From the NCBI GenBank assembly GCA_937870795.1, contig CALMWS010000387.1, positions 20,370 to 84,369 on the forward strand: a stretch of 64,000 nucleotides of DNA. The letters run 5' to 3'. This document shows, piece by piece, positions 33,298-42,182 of the stretch. A model generated the notes under the pieces. It was not told the DNA's origin. It saw nothing but the letters and a program-made list of their open reading frames with translations, and did not search any database. A program made the position numbers and the translations under genes. Position 1 is the first letter of the stretch. Each line of letters begins with the position of its first letter. Source of the DNA: an uncultured Bacteroidota bacterium (GTDB taxonomy: Bacteria; Bacteroidota; Bacteroidia; Chitinophagales; Saprospiraceae).

Positions 33298-35166
33298 ATG
33301 AAAAGAATCTATTCCATCTTGTTTTTACTCATTTTTTATGCTATTGGTGCACATGGCCAATACAATATAATTCCCAAACCCAAACAAATGATTTATGGTG
33401 CAGGTGAACTTAAAGGCGGGAGATTGGTGCATTTTCGAATTATGGATAATGGCTTTGAGCAGGAAGTGTCATTCCTAAAGGATGCACTGGAAAAAAGAAA
33501 TTTCACAGTGGATGAGAAGGCTGCCGATAAACCTGCCAGGGTTAGGGATTTTGTAATTGTATTCAAGAAAGATAACACCGAAAAAAAGCCGGAAGCATAT
33601 CAAATCAAAGTCAACGAAGACGGACTCACCATAGCTTCTCATGATGCATCAGGTATGTTTCGAGGAGTTGTCACCGCTTTACAACTCTTGCCAAACAAAT
33701 TTCGACATGATTTTAAAATGCCATACTGCACCATCAAAGATGAACCGGTATTTGGCTGGAGAGGATTGATGCTGGATGTGAGTCGGCATTTTTTTAGTGT
33801 CGAAGATGTTAAACGTTTTATTGATAGAATGGCTTTGTACAAGTTCAATGTTTTTCACTGGCACCTTACTGATGATGAGGGATGGAGGATTGAAATCAAA
33901 GCTTACCCCCAACTTACTTCGAAAGGAGCATGGAGAGTTGCAAGAACGGGTAAATTTGGAACCAGACCAGCGCCAAAATCAGAGGAGCCTACTCCGTACG
34001 GAGGATTTTATACACAGGAAGAAATTAAAGAAGTTGTTGATTACGCAAAATCCAGACATATTACCGTGGTCCCTGAGATAGATGTGCCAGGCCATTCCAT
34101 GGCCTTACTCGCCGCATTTCCTGAACTCTGTACAAAAAAGGAAGCCAAGATGGTTAGCTGTGGCTTTAAGTTTGCTGAATGGTATGGCAATGGCACATTT
34201 AAAATGTTGGTTGAAAACATGCTCAACCCGTCTGATCCGCGTGTTTATGAAGTCTTGGATACCATTTTTGGAGAAGTAGCTGAACTGTTTCCAGGAGAAT
34301 ACATCCATGCAGGTGGAGATGAGTGTGATCACAGCTATTGGAAAGAAGATGCAAATTGTAACCTATTTATGCAGCAAAATGGTCTCAAAGATGTGGAAGC
34401 ATTGCAAGCCTATTTTATGTCCAGAGTAAATAAAATCATCCAATCGAAGGGCAAAAAAATGATTGGCTGGGATGAAATATTATACGGAGGCCTCGCTGAA
34501 GGCGCTGCAGTGATGAGCTGGAGAGGAAATAAAGGAGGCATAGAAGCGGCCGCCAAAGGACACAAGGTAGTTATGTCACCAACTACCAATGCTTATTTGG
34601 ATTATACACAGGGTGACCCTGGACTCGAATTTCCAATTTATGCCAGCCTTTCATTGAAAAAGTGCTTTGATTTTGAGGTTGTCCCTCCGGGTGTTGATTC
34701 TACATTGGTCATGGGGGGGCAGGGCAATCTATGGACAGAACACATTCCTGTTTTGTCTCACGCTTTTTATATGACTTATCCCAGGGCTCTGGCACTTTCT
34801 GAAAATCTTTGGAGTAGTCGCACTACAAAAGACTGGAATGATTTTACAACTAGACTTGAATTTCATTTCAATCGTTTCGAAAATGATGACTTGCCAATTT
34901 GTAAGGCTTTATACGATCCGTTTTTGGAAGTGAAGAGAGTAGGGGAAAACTATTTTTTCACTGCCACCACGGAGTTACCTGAAGGAGTAGTACACTACAC
35001 CACGGACAATACTTTTCCTCATTCTTCTTCTCCTATTGCAACAACTGAAAAAATAGCCATTCCTGAAGGTGAGGTAATAGTGAGAGCAGCGGTTTTTAAA
35101 AATAATGAGCAACTTGGACGAACCTTATCGCTCACACGGGAGGCATTATTGCGCCGAGCAAAATAA
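33298..35166 (+). CDS. GH20 beta-N-acetylhexosaminidase
   Basis: This secreted glycosidase of 622 residues removes terminal N-acetylglucosamine or N-acetylgalactosamine. A signal peptide (MKRIYSILFLLIFYAIGAHG) is followed by a GH20b domain to about residue 150 and the GH20 barrel to about 520. HLTDDEGWRIEIKAYPQL, FPEL and the catalytic pair in HAGGDECDHSYW are clear. The C-terminal 80 residues resemble a chitobiase-type beta domain (FTATTELPEGVVHYTTDN). The start is ATG 33298 because the upstream frame to 33217 lies inside uvrC. The gene is 10 bases after uvrC. Confidence 0.95.
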   Translation: MKRIYSILFLLIFYAIGAHGQYNIIPKPKQMIYGAGELKGGRLVHFRIMDNGFEQEVSFLKDALEKRNFTVDEKAADKPARVRDFVIVFKKDNTEKKPEAYQIKVNEDGLTIASHDASGMFRGVVTALQLLPNKFRHDFKMPYCTIKDEPVFGWRGLMLDVSRHFFSVEDVKRFIDRMALYKFNVFHWHLTDDEGWRIEIKAYPQLTSKGAWRVARTGKFGTRPAPKSEEPTPYGGFYTQEEIKEVVDYAKSRHITVVPEIDVPGHSMALLAAFPELCTKKEAKMVSCGFKFAEWYGNGTFKMLVENMLNPSDPRVYEVLDTIFGEVAELFPGEYIHAGGDECDHSYWKEDANCNLFMQQNGLKDVEALQAYFMSRVNKIIQSKGKKMIGWDEILYGGLAEGAAVMSWRGNKGGIEAAAKGHKVVMSPTTNAYLDYTQGDPGLEFPIYASLSLKKCFDFEVVPPGVDSTLVMGGQGNLWTEHIPVLSHAFYMTYPRALALSENLWSSRTTKDWNDFTTRLEFHFNRFENDDLPICKALYDPFLEVKRVGENYFFTATTELPEGVVHYTTDNTFPHSSSPIATTEKIAIPEGEVIVRAAVFKNNEQLGRTLSLTREALLRRAK

Positions 35167-35173
35167 TGGTTAA

Positions 35174-37270
35174 TTAATAACTGCCAAAATACCTTCGCAT
35201 AAACCATTCTCCACTCAAAAGCAAAAGGATGATAAAAAACAACCACTTGTAATGAATGATGGCTTTTGAGTGTGTAGTAAGAAATATACTGGGCTTCAAT
35301 GAAGGATTTTTAATCAAGTCTTCAGCCAATTGATTCAGCTGATTGATAACATACATTTTGCCATTGAATTTATCTGATAAAGCTTTGAGCACATCGTGCC
35401 TTGCTGTAAGGTCATAGGCTTCCAATTGGAGGGCTTCAACAGAAAATTTCCCATCAAACACGAGTGACTGTCCTTTGTACATGGTGCTGGCATGGTAGCG
35501 GTAAGTTCCCGATGGAATCTGTCCCGCATCCAATACATAGTAATTGCCGTTTTTTGTAAATGTAAATTTGTATTCTTTTTTGTTTTCATCTTTAATAGAC
35601 AAAAACACCTCAGGATCATTAATCATTTCATAAGCATCATTGTATAGTTGTGCGTCAAAGATGATGTTTTCATTGTCTTTGAATAGCTGCTTGGGAAGAT
35701 TGACTTTAAACTTACGCTTATCATCTTTTACGGTTACAAGTTGGATAATTTTATTAAGCAATTCTTCGCAGCTTTCATTGTTTTGATAGGAAGCGAATTC
35801 AGTTAATCTCCATTTCCAGAGACCTTCACCCGCGAGAACTGCATTTTTAATTCCATTCTGTTCATTGAAACTTAACAATGGATATTTCGTTGGAATTTTT
35901 TTTATTTTTTGAAAAAACAGCACTTTAGAGGTTGCCCCATTTTCATAATTTCCAAAAAGATTAAGTAATGGTGGAAATTTGCCTACCCTTGATTTTAACT
36001 CATCACTCAGTGTAAACAAATCAAAGCCGCTGGCAATCGATGCTTCTGCTTCTTCATTTGTTCTGGAGTTGCCCTTTATTTTAAGCACATCTTGAATGAG
36101 GTTGAAGCGACTTTGATTGATTTGGGTGCCGGCAATAAAGACAACAGGAATTTTTTTATTTTTAATTATGGTAAGTTCCGATGCCAGATCATATTGATCA
36201 GATGGAAGATTGTGCATGATCACAACATCAAAATCTGCTATATTGGGTTTGTCTGGCCCTATAAGTGCAGTGGTAGCTTTGTAGTTTTTGTGGTTAGAAA
36301 TGAGCTGGTTGATAACGGCCATATCCGGATGAGGAGCATTTCCGAGAATCAATACATTTTGCCTGCCATCCAATACTTCAATATAAATTTCTTTTTTATT
36401 GTTAATCAGAGACACTTCTCCTGCCACCTGGCTAAGACTTATGGTATATCTCACAATACCGGTTTGGTTAGCATCTACCAGGAATTGTACAGTTGTAAAA
36501 AAGTCGTTTTGGTTGATGTTAATATTTTGTTCGGCTATCAATTGCCTGCCAATGCCATCTGACTTTTCCAACTTGAGTTTAGTGGTAGCTCCTGAACATG
36601 AACTGGCCCCAATATCTACTTGTATTGGAAATTGATCTCCCAGATAGGCAATTCGATTGCTCAGCACGTTTTTAACAATCAGGTCCTTTCTTATGGAAGT
36701 ATCTCCTAAAGCCACGGTGTAAAATGGAGCATTAAATTTAACGGGGGCATAGGCTGGATGGCCGCCTTCATTAAAGATGCCATCCGAAAGCATTATTACT
36801 GCACCAACATTTTGATCGGCATAATTGTCATAAATGTATTGAACCGCTTTTTCAATGTTGGTAGCGTTTCCACTTATTTTTTCAGTGGTATCAATGGCTA
36901 CATCTTCTGCAAAATTTAACTTAGAGACTTCAAATTTATTTCCAACTTTTGAAATCAAGGAGGCAAGTGCTTCTTTTACTTCTTTTTGTTGTTTTACGTT
37001 TGAAAAAACCGACTTTGAATTGTCCTCTGCGATGACAATGATGGGATCTTTCTGCTCCTCTTTTACTGATTTTATTACTGGCCCTAAAAGCAATATGCAA
37101 ATTAGCATGACGGCCAATGCCCTAAGCACAGCCATGGTTGGCTTTACCCAGCCAAAGGCATCAGCAAATTTGTGTTCCTTGTTGTATAATAGGTAGGCAT
37201 ATAGCAAGCCTGCTGCCAAAGCCAAAAATAAAAACCACCATGGGTAGGGCAAACTAATGTTCTCAATCAC
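35174..37270 (-). CDS. VWA-type membrane protein
   Basis: The protein has 698 residues. Two N-terminal membrane helices (about 10-28 and 46-65) and a C-terminal one (about 670-688) bracket a large extracytoplasmic part. Residues of about 75-200 look like a von Willebrand A domain with the metal-binding pattern DNSKS and the LSDG turn. A second alpha/beta segment near 300-400 (NVLILGNAPHPDMAVINQL, FDVVIMHNLPSD) recalls the amidotransferase-type folds found in similar Bacteroidota proteins. Function unknown. It lies 7 bases from the hexosaminidase on the opposite strand. Confidence 0.82.
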   Translation of the reverse strand: MIENISLPYPWWFLFLALAAGLLYAYLLYNKEHKFADAFGWVKPTMAVLRALAVMLICILLLGPVIKSVKEEQKDPIIVIAEDNSKSVFSNVKQQKEVKEALASLISKVGNKFEVSKLNFAEDVAIDTTEKISGNATNIEKAVQYIYDNYADQNVGAVIMLSDGIFNEGGHPAYAPVKFNAPFYTVALGDTSIRKDLIVKNVLSNRIAYLGDQFPIQVDIGASSCSGATTKLKLEKSDGIGRQLIAEQNININQNDFFTTVQFLVDANQTGIVRYTISLSQVAGEVSLINNKKEIYIEVLDGRQNVLILGNAPHPDMAVINQLISNHKNYKATTALIGPDKPNIADFDVVIMHNLPSDQYDLASELTIIKNKKIPVVFIAGTQINQSRFNLIQDVLKIKGNSRTNEEAEASIASGFDLFTLSDELKSRVGKFPPLLNLFGNYENGATSKVLFFQKIKKIPTKYPLLSFNEQNGIKNAVLAGEGLWKWRLTEFASYQNNESCEELLNKIIQLVTVKDDKRKFKVNLPKQLFKDNENIIFDAQLYNDAYEMINDPEVFLSIKDENKKEYKFTFTKNGNYYVLDAGQIPSGTYRYHASTMYKGQSLVFDGKFSVEALQLEAYDLTARHDVLKALSDKFNGKMYVINQLNQLAEDLIKNPSLKPSIFLTTHSKAIIHYKWLFFIILLLLSGEWFMRRYFGSY

Positions 37271-37351
37271 AAATCGTGAATTTTAGAGTGCAAAGATCAA
37301 AAATTATTCGAATCTCAATTTGTAAATATAAGTTAATTAAACATTTAACAA

Positions 37352-37359
37352 TATTTTTG
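37352..37359 (+). promoter_or_regulatory. -7 element upstream of the amidotransferase-fold gene
   Basis: TATTTTTG, giving a predicted start near 37366, about 20 bases before ATG 37387. It argues against the longer frame opening at 37276. Confidence 0.45.
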
Positions 37360-37386
37360 CATTATCTATTGTATAATTACGTTGTG

Positions 37387-38676
37387 ATGATAAAAAATAT
37401 GAAAAGAGGTATAATTTGGTTTTTTCTGCTGCTATTAGTGGTGCAGAAGTTATCAGCTTCTTACATGCTGATTCCAATGGATCACAAAACTCAAAAAAAT
37501 CACCTTAAAGCATATGGTATTACTTATTGGGTTATCAATCAAGGGGTTGAAGCTTATTGGTTGCTCAATTACAGGGGTGGCAGTTTTGCCTTTTACCATA
37601 CTGCTGCTTTTGAAAAGGAATGTAAAGTTAGAGGCGTTAGTTATGAGGTAATTCCCGATGGCGAGTTTCTTAGAATCAGGGAGTTAATAGCTGACCCCGA
37701 AACCAATCAAGAGGCAATTAAGCTGGAAAAAGCGCCCAAAATTGCGGTTTATACCCCTGATTACAACGAAAAAGGCAGTCGAATTCAGCCCTGGGATGAT
37801 GCAGTAACACTTGTGCTTACTTATGCAGAAATACCCTATGAAACTATCTATGACAGGGGGGTGCTGGAAGGCAAACTTGCAGAATACGACTGGCTTCATT
37901 TGCACCATGAAGATTTTACCGGTCAGTATGGCAAATTTTATGCTTCCAATGGCAGCCAGCCATGGTACAAAATCAATCAACAGAAATCTGAGGAACAGGC
38001 AATAAGCCTTGGCTACGCTAAAGTCTCCCAAGTCAAATTAGCTGTTGCCAAAAAAATCAAAGAATTTGTAGAGGGAGGAGGCTTTATGTTTGCTATGTGT
38101 TCCGCTACTGATACCTATGATATTGCATTGGCTGCTGAAGGTCTGGATATCTGCGACAAAGTTTATGATGGCGATGGTTATGATATTCACGCACAATCAA
38201 AATTGGATTACTCCAAAACCTTCGCATTCAAAGATTTTGAATTAATCCTCAACCCAATGGTGTATGAGCATTCAGACATCGACAACAAAGACCGAGGCTT
38301 GGCCGTTGAAGAAGATTATTTTAACCTTTTTGATTTCTCCGCCAAATGGGACCCCATTCCTTCTATGCTCTGTCAGAATCATACTCAAACAGTGAAAGGT
38401 TTTATGGGGCAATCCACATCTTTTAAACGCAGTCTTATCAAAAGTGAAGTACTCGTAATGGGCGAAACAAAAGTTGCTGGTGAGGCTAGATACCTCCATG
38501 GTAGCTACGGCTACGGTACATGGACTTTTTATGGAGGTCATGACCCTGAAGACTATCGCCACTATGTACACGACCCTGAGACCGATTTGAGTTTGCACCC
38601 CAATAGCCCTGGCTATCGCTTAATCCTCAATAACATTCTATTCCCGGCTGCCGAAAAAAAGAAAAGAAAAACCTAA
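37387..38676 (+). CDS. secreted protein with amidotransferase-like fold (often mislabelled asparagine synthetase B)
   Basis: This 429-residue protein has a signal peptide (MKRGIIWFFLLLLVVQKLSA, beginning at residue 5). I recall close Bacteroidota homologues carrying the database label asparagine synthetase B, but no AsnB domain is visible. The core reads like a class I glutamine-amidotransferase fold: KIAVYTPDYNEKG, an elbow with C238 in GGGFMFAMCSATDT, and H385 in FYGGHDPEDY. The active-site idea is inference. Another recognisable block is YWLLNYRGGSFAF. Start may be ATG 37387 or 37399. Its stop abuts the convergent ssb stop with no spacer. Confidence 0.8.
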   Translation: MIKNMKRGIIWFFLLLLVVQKLSASYMLIPMDHKTQKNHLKAYGITYWVINQGVEAYWLLNYRGGSFAFYHTAAFEKECKVRGVSYEVIPDGEFLRIRELIADPETNQEAIKLEKAPKIAVYTPDYNEKGSRIQPWDDAVTLVLTYAEIPYETIYDRGVLEGKLAEYDWLHLHHEDFTGQYGKFYASNGSQPWYKINQQKSEEQAISLGYAKVSQVKLAVAKKIKEFVEGGGFMFAMCSATDTYDIALAAEGLDICDKVYDGDGYDIHAQSKLDYSKTFAFKDFELILNPMVYEHSDIDNKDRGLAVEEDYFNLFDFSAKWDPIPSMLCQNHTQTVKGFMGQSTSFKRSLIKSEVLVMGETKVAGEARYLHGSYGYGTWTFYGGHDPEDYRHYVHDPETDLSLHPNSPGYRLILNNILFPAAEKKKRKT

Positions 38677-39111
38677 TCATTCTATCTTCTTTGGTTCCCC
38701 CAAAGCACTTTTTTCTTCTTCGGCTCCTGTTGTGGGATTGCTCTTTGATACCCTGATGAATTCATCTACCAGAATTTCTGTGATTTGTTTCGATTGCCCA
38801 TTGGCTTCATAGCTGCGGTATTGAATGGAACCGTGGATGGCTATTGTGTTGCCTTTTGCCAATTGAGACCCCATGTTTTCAGCGGTTTTGCCCCATGCAA
38901 TCAAGTTGTGCCATTGGGTGTTTTTGACCAATTCCCCTTTTTGGTTCTTATAAAATTCGGTGGTTGCCAAGGTGGTAGATGCTTTTTTCATACCAGTAGA
39001 AAATGTTCTCAAATCTACTTCTTTGCCCAGGTTGCCCATTAAATGAACTGAATTTCTAATTGCTTTCATCTTTTTTCTCACAAAAGTGGAATCAATTTTT
39101 TGGAAAGCCAT
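38677..39111 (-). CDS. ssb: single-stranded DNA-binding protein
   Basis: The SSB protein has 144 residues. The OB-fold is typical (IRNSVHLMGNLGKEVDLR, TQWHNLIAWGKTAENM, IHGSIQYRSYEANGQSKQIT), but the C-terminal tail ends KSALGEPKKIE, without the acidic DDDLPF-type tip that binds partner proteins in classical SSB. That suggests a secondary or specialised SSB. Two starts are possible: ATG 39111, or ATG 39069, where the family usually begins (MKAIRNSVHL). AT-rich palindromes lie just upstream. Confidence 0.9.
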   Translation of the reverse strand: MAFQKIDSTFVRKKMKAIRNSVHLMGNLGKEVDLRTFSTGMKKASTTLATTEFYKNQKGELVKNTQWHNLIAWGKTAENMGSQLAKGNTIAIHGSIQYRSYEANGQSKQITEILVDEFIRVSKSNPTTGAEEEKSALGEPKKIE

Positions 39112-39123
39112 TTAATAAACATA

Positions 39124-39150
39124 TATAAACGTTTATACACATTTATAAAT
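39124..39150. repeat. two palindromes upstream of ssb
   Basis: TATAAACGTTTATA (39124-39137) and ATTTATAAAT (39141-39150) are perfect palindromes in an AT-rich stretch directly upstream of ssb. They may be protein-binding sites, or they may be chance in AT-rich DNA. Confidence 0.5.
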
Positions 39151-39227
39151 ATATTAACAAATAAATTATTTGTATTTAACTGATTTTCATAATATTGAGA
39201 TAATATTATAAAAGGCTTTACACAATG

Positions 39228-39833
39228 TTATTTTGAAGCCTGCCCATGTTGCAACCTTTCATACAAAGAAAACGCAAGTAAAAACTGTTTTTCTTCATGA
39301 ATGCTAAATCGGATATCATTAAACATACGATCTGTAAGAGCATTCCTATCTCCAAAATTCACGCTTGCAAAGGCCGCTGCTCCAGCCTGTAGTATTCGTG
39401 TCTTTTTTGATGAAACATCCACCCATTTGCCGATGGCTTTTAAATGGAGGTCATAAAAAACTCCTTTTGCATTCATCTTTCCATAGGGTTCTTCGTTGAC
39501 AAACAACTCAATGGTACCTTCATTTTTAACAAATGCAAATTCTGAGTCATTCATGTATATAACAGCTACATGATCTCCCTTTTTAGTTGCCTTTTTCTCA
39601 AAATAGGCCCCAACTGTTTCATTAAAAACCGTAGTAAAAAAAATGGGCTTGCTACCATAAGCTCTTTTTCCCTGGTACCTGTAAGTGGAAAGATTGGTGA
39701 GTTCATCCTCCTCCAAAGGAATTAAGTCCTTTTTAACACCCTGTGTCAACTTTCTTAAATCATTGATTTCTTTGTACAATCGGGATTTCTGATTACCCAA
39801 GGAGCTCAGAAAGCGGAGAAATTTAATTATCAT
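39228..39833 (-). CDS. hypothetical protein of unknown function
   Basis: The protein has 201 residues with no signal peptide or membrane helix. The N-terminal 40 residues are helical and charged (NQKSRLYKEINDLRKLTQGVKK), and the rest alternates strands and helices (PIFFTTVFNETVGAYFEKK, DHVAVIYMNDSEFAFVKNEG). I do not recognise it. The spacing to both neighbours and a promoter element (39853-39860) suggest a single-gene unit between ssb and the sigma gene. Confidence 0.72.
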   Translation of the reverse strand: MIIKFLRFLSSLGNQKSRLYKEINDLRKLTQGVKKDLIPLEEDELTNLSTYRYQGKRAYGSKPIFFTTVFNETVGAYFEKKATKKGDHVAVIYMNDSEFAFVKNEGTIELFVNEEPYGKMNAKGVFYDLHLKAIGKWVDVSSKKTRILQAGAAAFASVNFGDRNALTDRMFNDIRFSIHEEKQFLLAFSLYERLQHGQASK

Positions 39834-39852
39834 AATGCAACTGATATAGCTA

Positions 39853-39860
39853 CAAAAATA
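39853..39860 (-). promoter_or_regulatory. -7 element of the 39833 gene
   Basis: TATTTTTG on the - strand, leaving a leader of about 14 bases to ATG 39833. No -33 element seen. Confidence 0.45.
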
Positions 39861-39911
39861 GGGATTCCCCCCAATTGAAAAATACTTTCATTGGTTGAGG
39901 TCAATTATAAA

Positions 39912-40781
39912 TTAGAAACTTCTGCTCAAATGGGGATTGTTGGCGAGCAAACTTTTTCGAAGTCTCCTTAAGGCTCGGTCCTTTATTTGCCTGACCCTTT
40001 CTCTTGTGAGGCCATACATTTCTCCAACTTCCTCCAAATTAAGTGGTTTAGTCTGGTCGATGCCAAAATAAGCCGACAAAATCTGTATTTCCCGGGGCGC
40101 GAGAGCTGCCATTCCATATTTGATTTCATCCCTTAAAGACTGTTCCATCAATTTTAAATCAGGACTCTCTTCGTCGCCGTGTGTGAGTGTGTCAACCATT
40201 GCAATAGATCCTTCCTCATCACTCAGTGGTGCATCTACAGAAAGATGGTTACCTGCACCGGAAAGCACGGTAGATACATCTTGAGGATTCATATTGAGCA
40301 AATCTGCCAATTCTTCAATTGTGGGCTCTCTTTCAAACTCTTGTACAAAGGATAAAAAGGCTTCATTTACCTTTGTATACATATTCATTTTGTGCAGGGG
40401 TATTCGCACCATTCTCGAATATTCCACTATCGCCTGAATGATGGACTGTCTGATCCACCAAACCGCATAAGATATAAATTTAAAGCCTTTGGACTCATCA
40501 AACCTTTTAGCTGCTTTCATCAGTCCAACGTTTCCCTCATTGATGAGGTCACTGAGTGACAACCCGTGATTTTGGTATTGTTTTGCTACGGAAACTACAA
40601 ACCTAAGGTTTGCCCTTGTGAGTGTATCGAGTGCATCGGTATCTCCTTCTCTGATTCTTTTTGCTAAAGAAGCTTCTTCTTCAGAGGTTAATAATTCAAT
40701 TTTTCCAATGTCCGAGAGATATTTGTCCAATGCAACACTCTCCCTGGAGGTGATCTTGTTGGTGATCTTTAATTGTCTCAT
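39912..40781 (-). CDS. rpoD: primary RNA polymerase sigma factor
   Basis: This sigma-70 factor of about 289 residues lacks region 1.1, the normal size for the Bacteroidota housekeeping factor. Region 1.2 begins LDKYLSDIGKIELLTSEEE. Regions 2.1-2.4 include LRFVVSVAKQY, LSDLINEGNVGLMKAAKRFD and YAVWWIRQSIIQAI. Region 3 includes VNEAFLSFVQEFEREPT, and region 4 ends GLTRERVRQIKDRALRRLRK. It presumably reads the TAnnTTTG promoters listed across the window. ATG 40781 fits the family start better than ATG 40814. Confidence 0.96.
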   Translation of the reverse strand: MRQLKITNKITSRESVALDKYLSDIGKIELLTSEEEASLAKRIREGDTDALDTLTRANLRFVVSVAKQYQNHGLSLSDLINEGNVGLMKAAKRFDESKGFKFISYAVWWIRQSIIQAIVEYSRMVRIPLHKMNMYTKVNEAFLSFVQEFEREPTIEELADLLNMNPQDVSTVLSGAGNHLSVDAPLSDEEGSIAMVDTLTHGDEESPDLKLMEQSLRDEIKYGMAALAPREIQILSAYFGIDQTKPLNLEEVGEMYGLTRERVRQIKDRALRRLRKSLLANNPHLSRSF

Positions 40782-40861
40782 GTGGTAGAAATGCTGTTTA
40801 ATTAATATAGACAATAAATTGTGCTAAAAAGTTTCGCTTTCTCTACCAAAGCCTTAACATT

Positions 40862-42181
40862 CTATGATTTCAATGCAGCTTTATAGGTCAAAAGGCATCT
40901 TTCTCTTGCCATTTTGTGATCAACCATTGGTTTTGGATATTGGGAGGTGTGCAATTCCGGTATCCACTTTTTTGCATATTTCCCATCAGCATCAAATTTT
41001 TCTGCTTGCGATGCAGGATTGAAAATTCTGAAATATGGGGCAGCATCTGTGCCGCTTCCCGCAGCCCATTGCCAGCCTCCTACATTACTGGCTTGTTCAT
41101 AATCCAGCAATTTTTCTGCAAAATAAGCTTCTCCCCATCTCCAGTCTATAAGCAAGTGTTTTGTGAGAAAGCTGGCGACCACCATCCTCACCCGATTATG
41201 CATATAACCTGTTGCATTTAATTCTCTCATACCAGCATCCACCATCGGATAACCAGTCTTTCCTTCTTTCCATTTTTCAAATGAGCTGACATCGTTGAGC
41301 CATACTATTTTGTCATACTCGGGTCTGAATGCTTCAGAAATTGTGTGTGGAAAATGAAATAATATCATAGCATAAAAATCTCTCCAGATCAACTCATTGA
41401 GATAGGTAGCATTCAATTTTAATGCTTTCATTGCTTTCTCCCTTATGCTGATGGTGCCAAATCTAAAATGTATCCCCAACTTACTGGTGCCAGGCACTGC
41501 GGGATAATCCCGCGTTTGATCATAATGCATTATCAAAGAAGTGCTAACCGTTTTGGGCGGAAATGAAAGGCCTCCTGATTCAAAACCCAGTTCTGCCAAA
41601 GAGGGTATCTTGAACGGTTTTGTAACTTTGGAAAATTGATCAATATGTTTCTCTGAGGGCCAGGAAATCAGAGGCTTGGGTACGCCATTTTGGGTTTCAC
41701 TATGTAACTTGGAAAGCCATTTGTTTTTGTAAGGTGTAAATACAGTGTAAGGCTTACCATCGTCTTTAAGGATTTCATTGCCTTCAAAAATTAAGTGATC
41801 TTTGTGCCCATACATAGTGACATTATACTGTTCAAGCACCTTTTTTACTGCTGCATCTCTCTGGGCTGCATAGGGTTCAAGGTCGTAATTAAAATATACA
41901 GCTTGAATTTTGAACCTTTGTGCAAGCTCTTTCCAGAGTTGTTGCGGATCACCATGTAATACCAATAATGAACTCCCTAAATTTCTGAGCTCCAAATCCA
42001 AATCTACAATGGTGCGGTGAATGAAATCAACCCTCGCATCATTTTTTGGCAAGCTATCCAAAATGTTGTGATCAAAGATAAAAACCGGTATCACTGGCAA
42101 GCCGGATGTCAGCGCAGCAAAAAGTCCGCGATTATCGCTGATTCTTAAGTCTCTCCTAAACCAGAAAAAATTTACATTCAT
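40862..42181 (-). CDS. phr: deoxyribodipyrimidine photolyase
   Basis: This 439-residue flavoprotein repairs pyrimidine dimers with light. The N-terminal antenna-domain start (FFWFRRDLRISDNRGL) and the FAD-binding half are both complete. ELIWRDFYAMILFHFPHT, GMRELNATGYMHNRVRMVV and GWQWAAGSGTDAAPYFRIF are the usual class I signatures. Cryptochrome activity cannot be excluded, but the tryptophan and asparagine positions fit a repair enzyme. The start is 1 base beyond the bshC stop, so the two are co-transcribed. Confidence 0.95.
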   Translation of the reverse strand: MNVNFFWFRRDLRISDNRGLFAALTSGLPVIPVFIFDHNILDSLPKNDARVDFIHRTIVDLDLELRNLGSSLLVLHGDPQQLWKELAQRFKIQAVYFNYDLEPYAAQRDAAVKKVLEQYNVTMYGHKDHLIFEGNEILKDDGKPYTVFTPYKNKWLSKLHSETQNGVPKPLISWPSEKHIDQFSKVTKPFKIPSLAELGFESGGLSFPPKTVSTSLIMHYDQTRDYPAVPGTSKLGIHFRFGTISIREKAMKALKLNATYLNELIWRDFYAMILFHFPHTISEAFRPEYDKIVWLNDVSSFEKWKEGKTGYPMVDAGMRELNATGYMHNRVRMVVASFLTKHLLIDWRWGEAYFAEKLLDYEQASNVGGWQWAAGSGTDAAPYFRIFNPASQAEKFDADGKYAKKWIPELHTSQYPKPMVDHKMARERCLLTYKAALKS

Positions 42182-42182
42182 C

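Noticed and set aside
37387-38676. Asparagine synthetase B label
   Set aside because: No glutaminase N-terminal cysteine, no synthetase domain, and a secretion signal is present.
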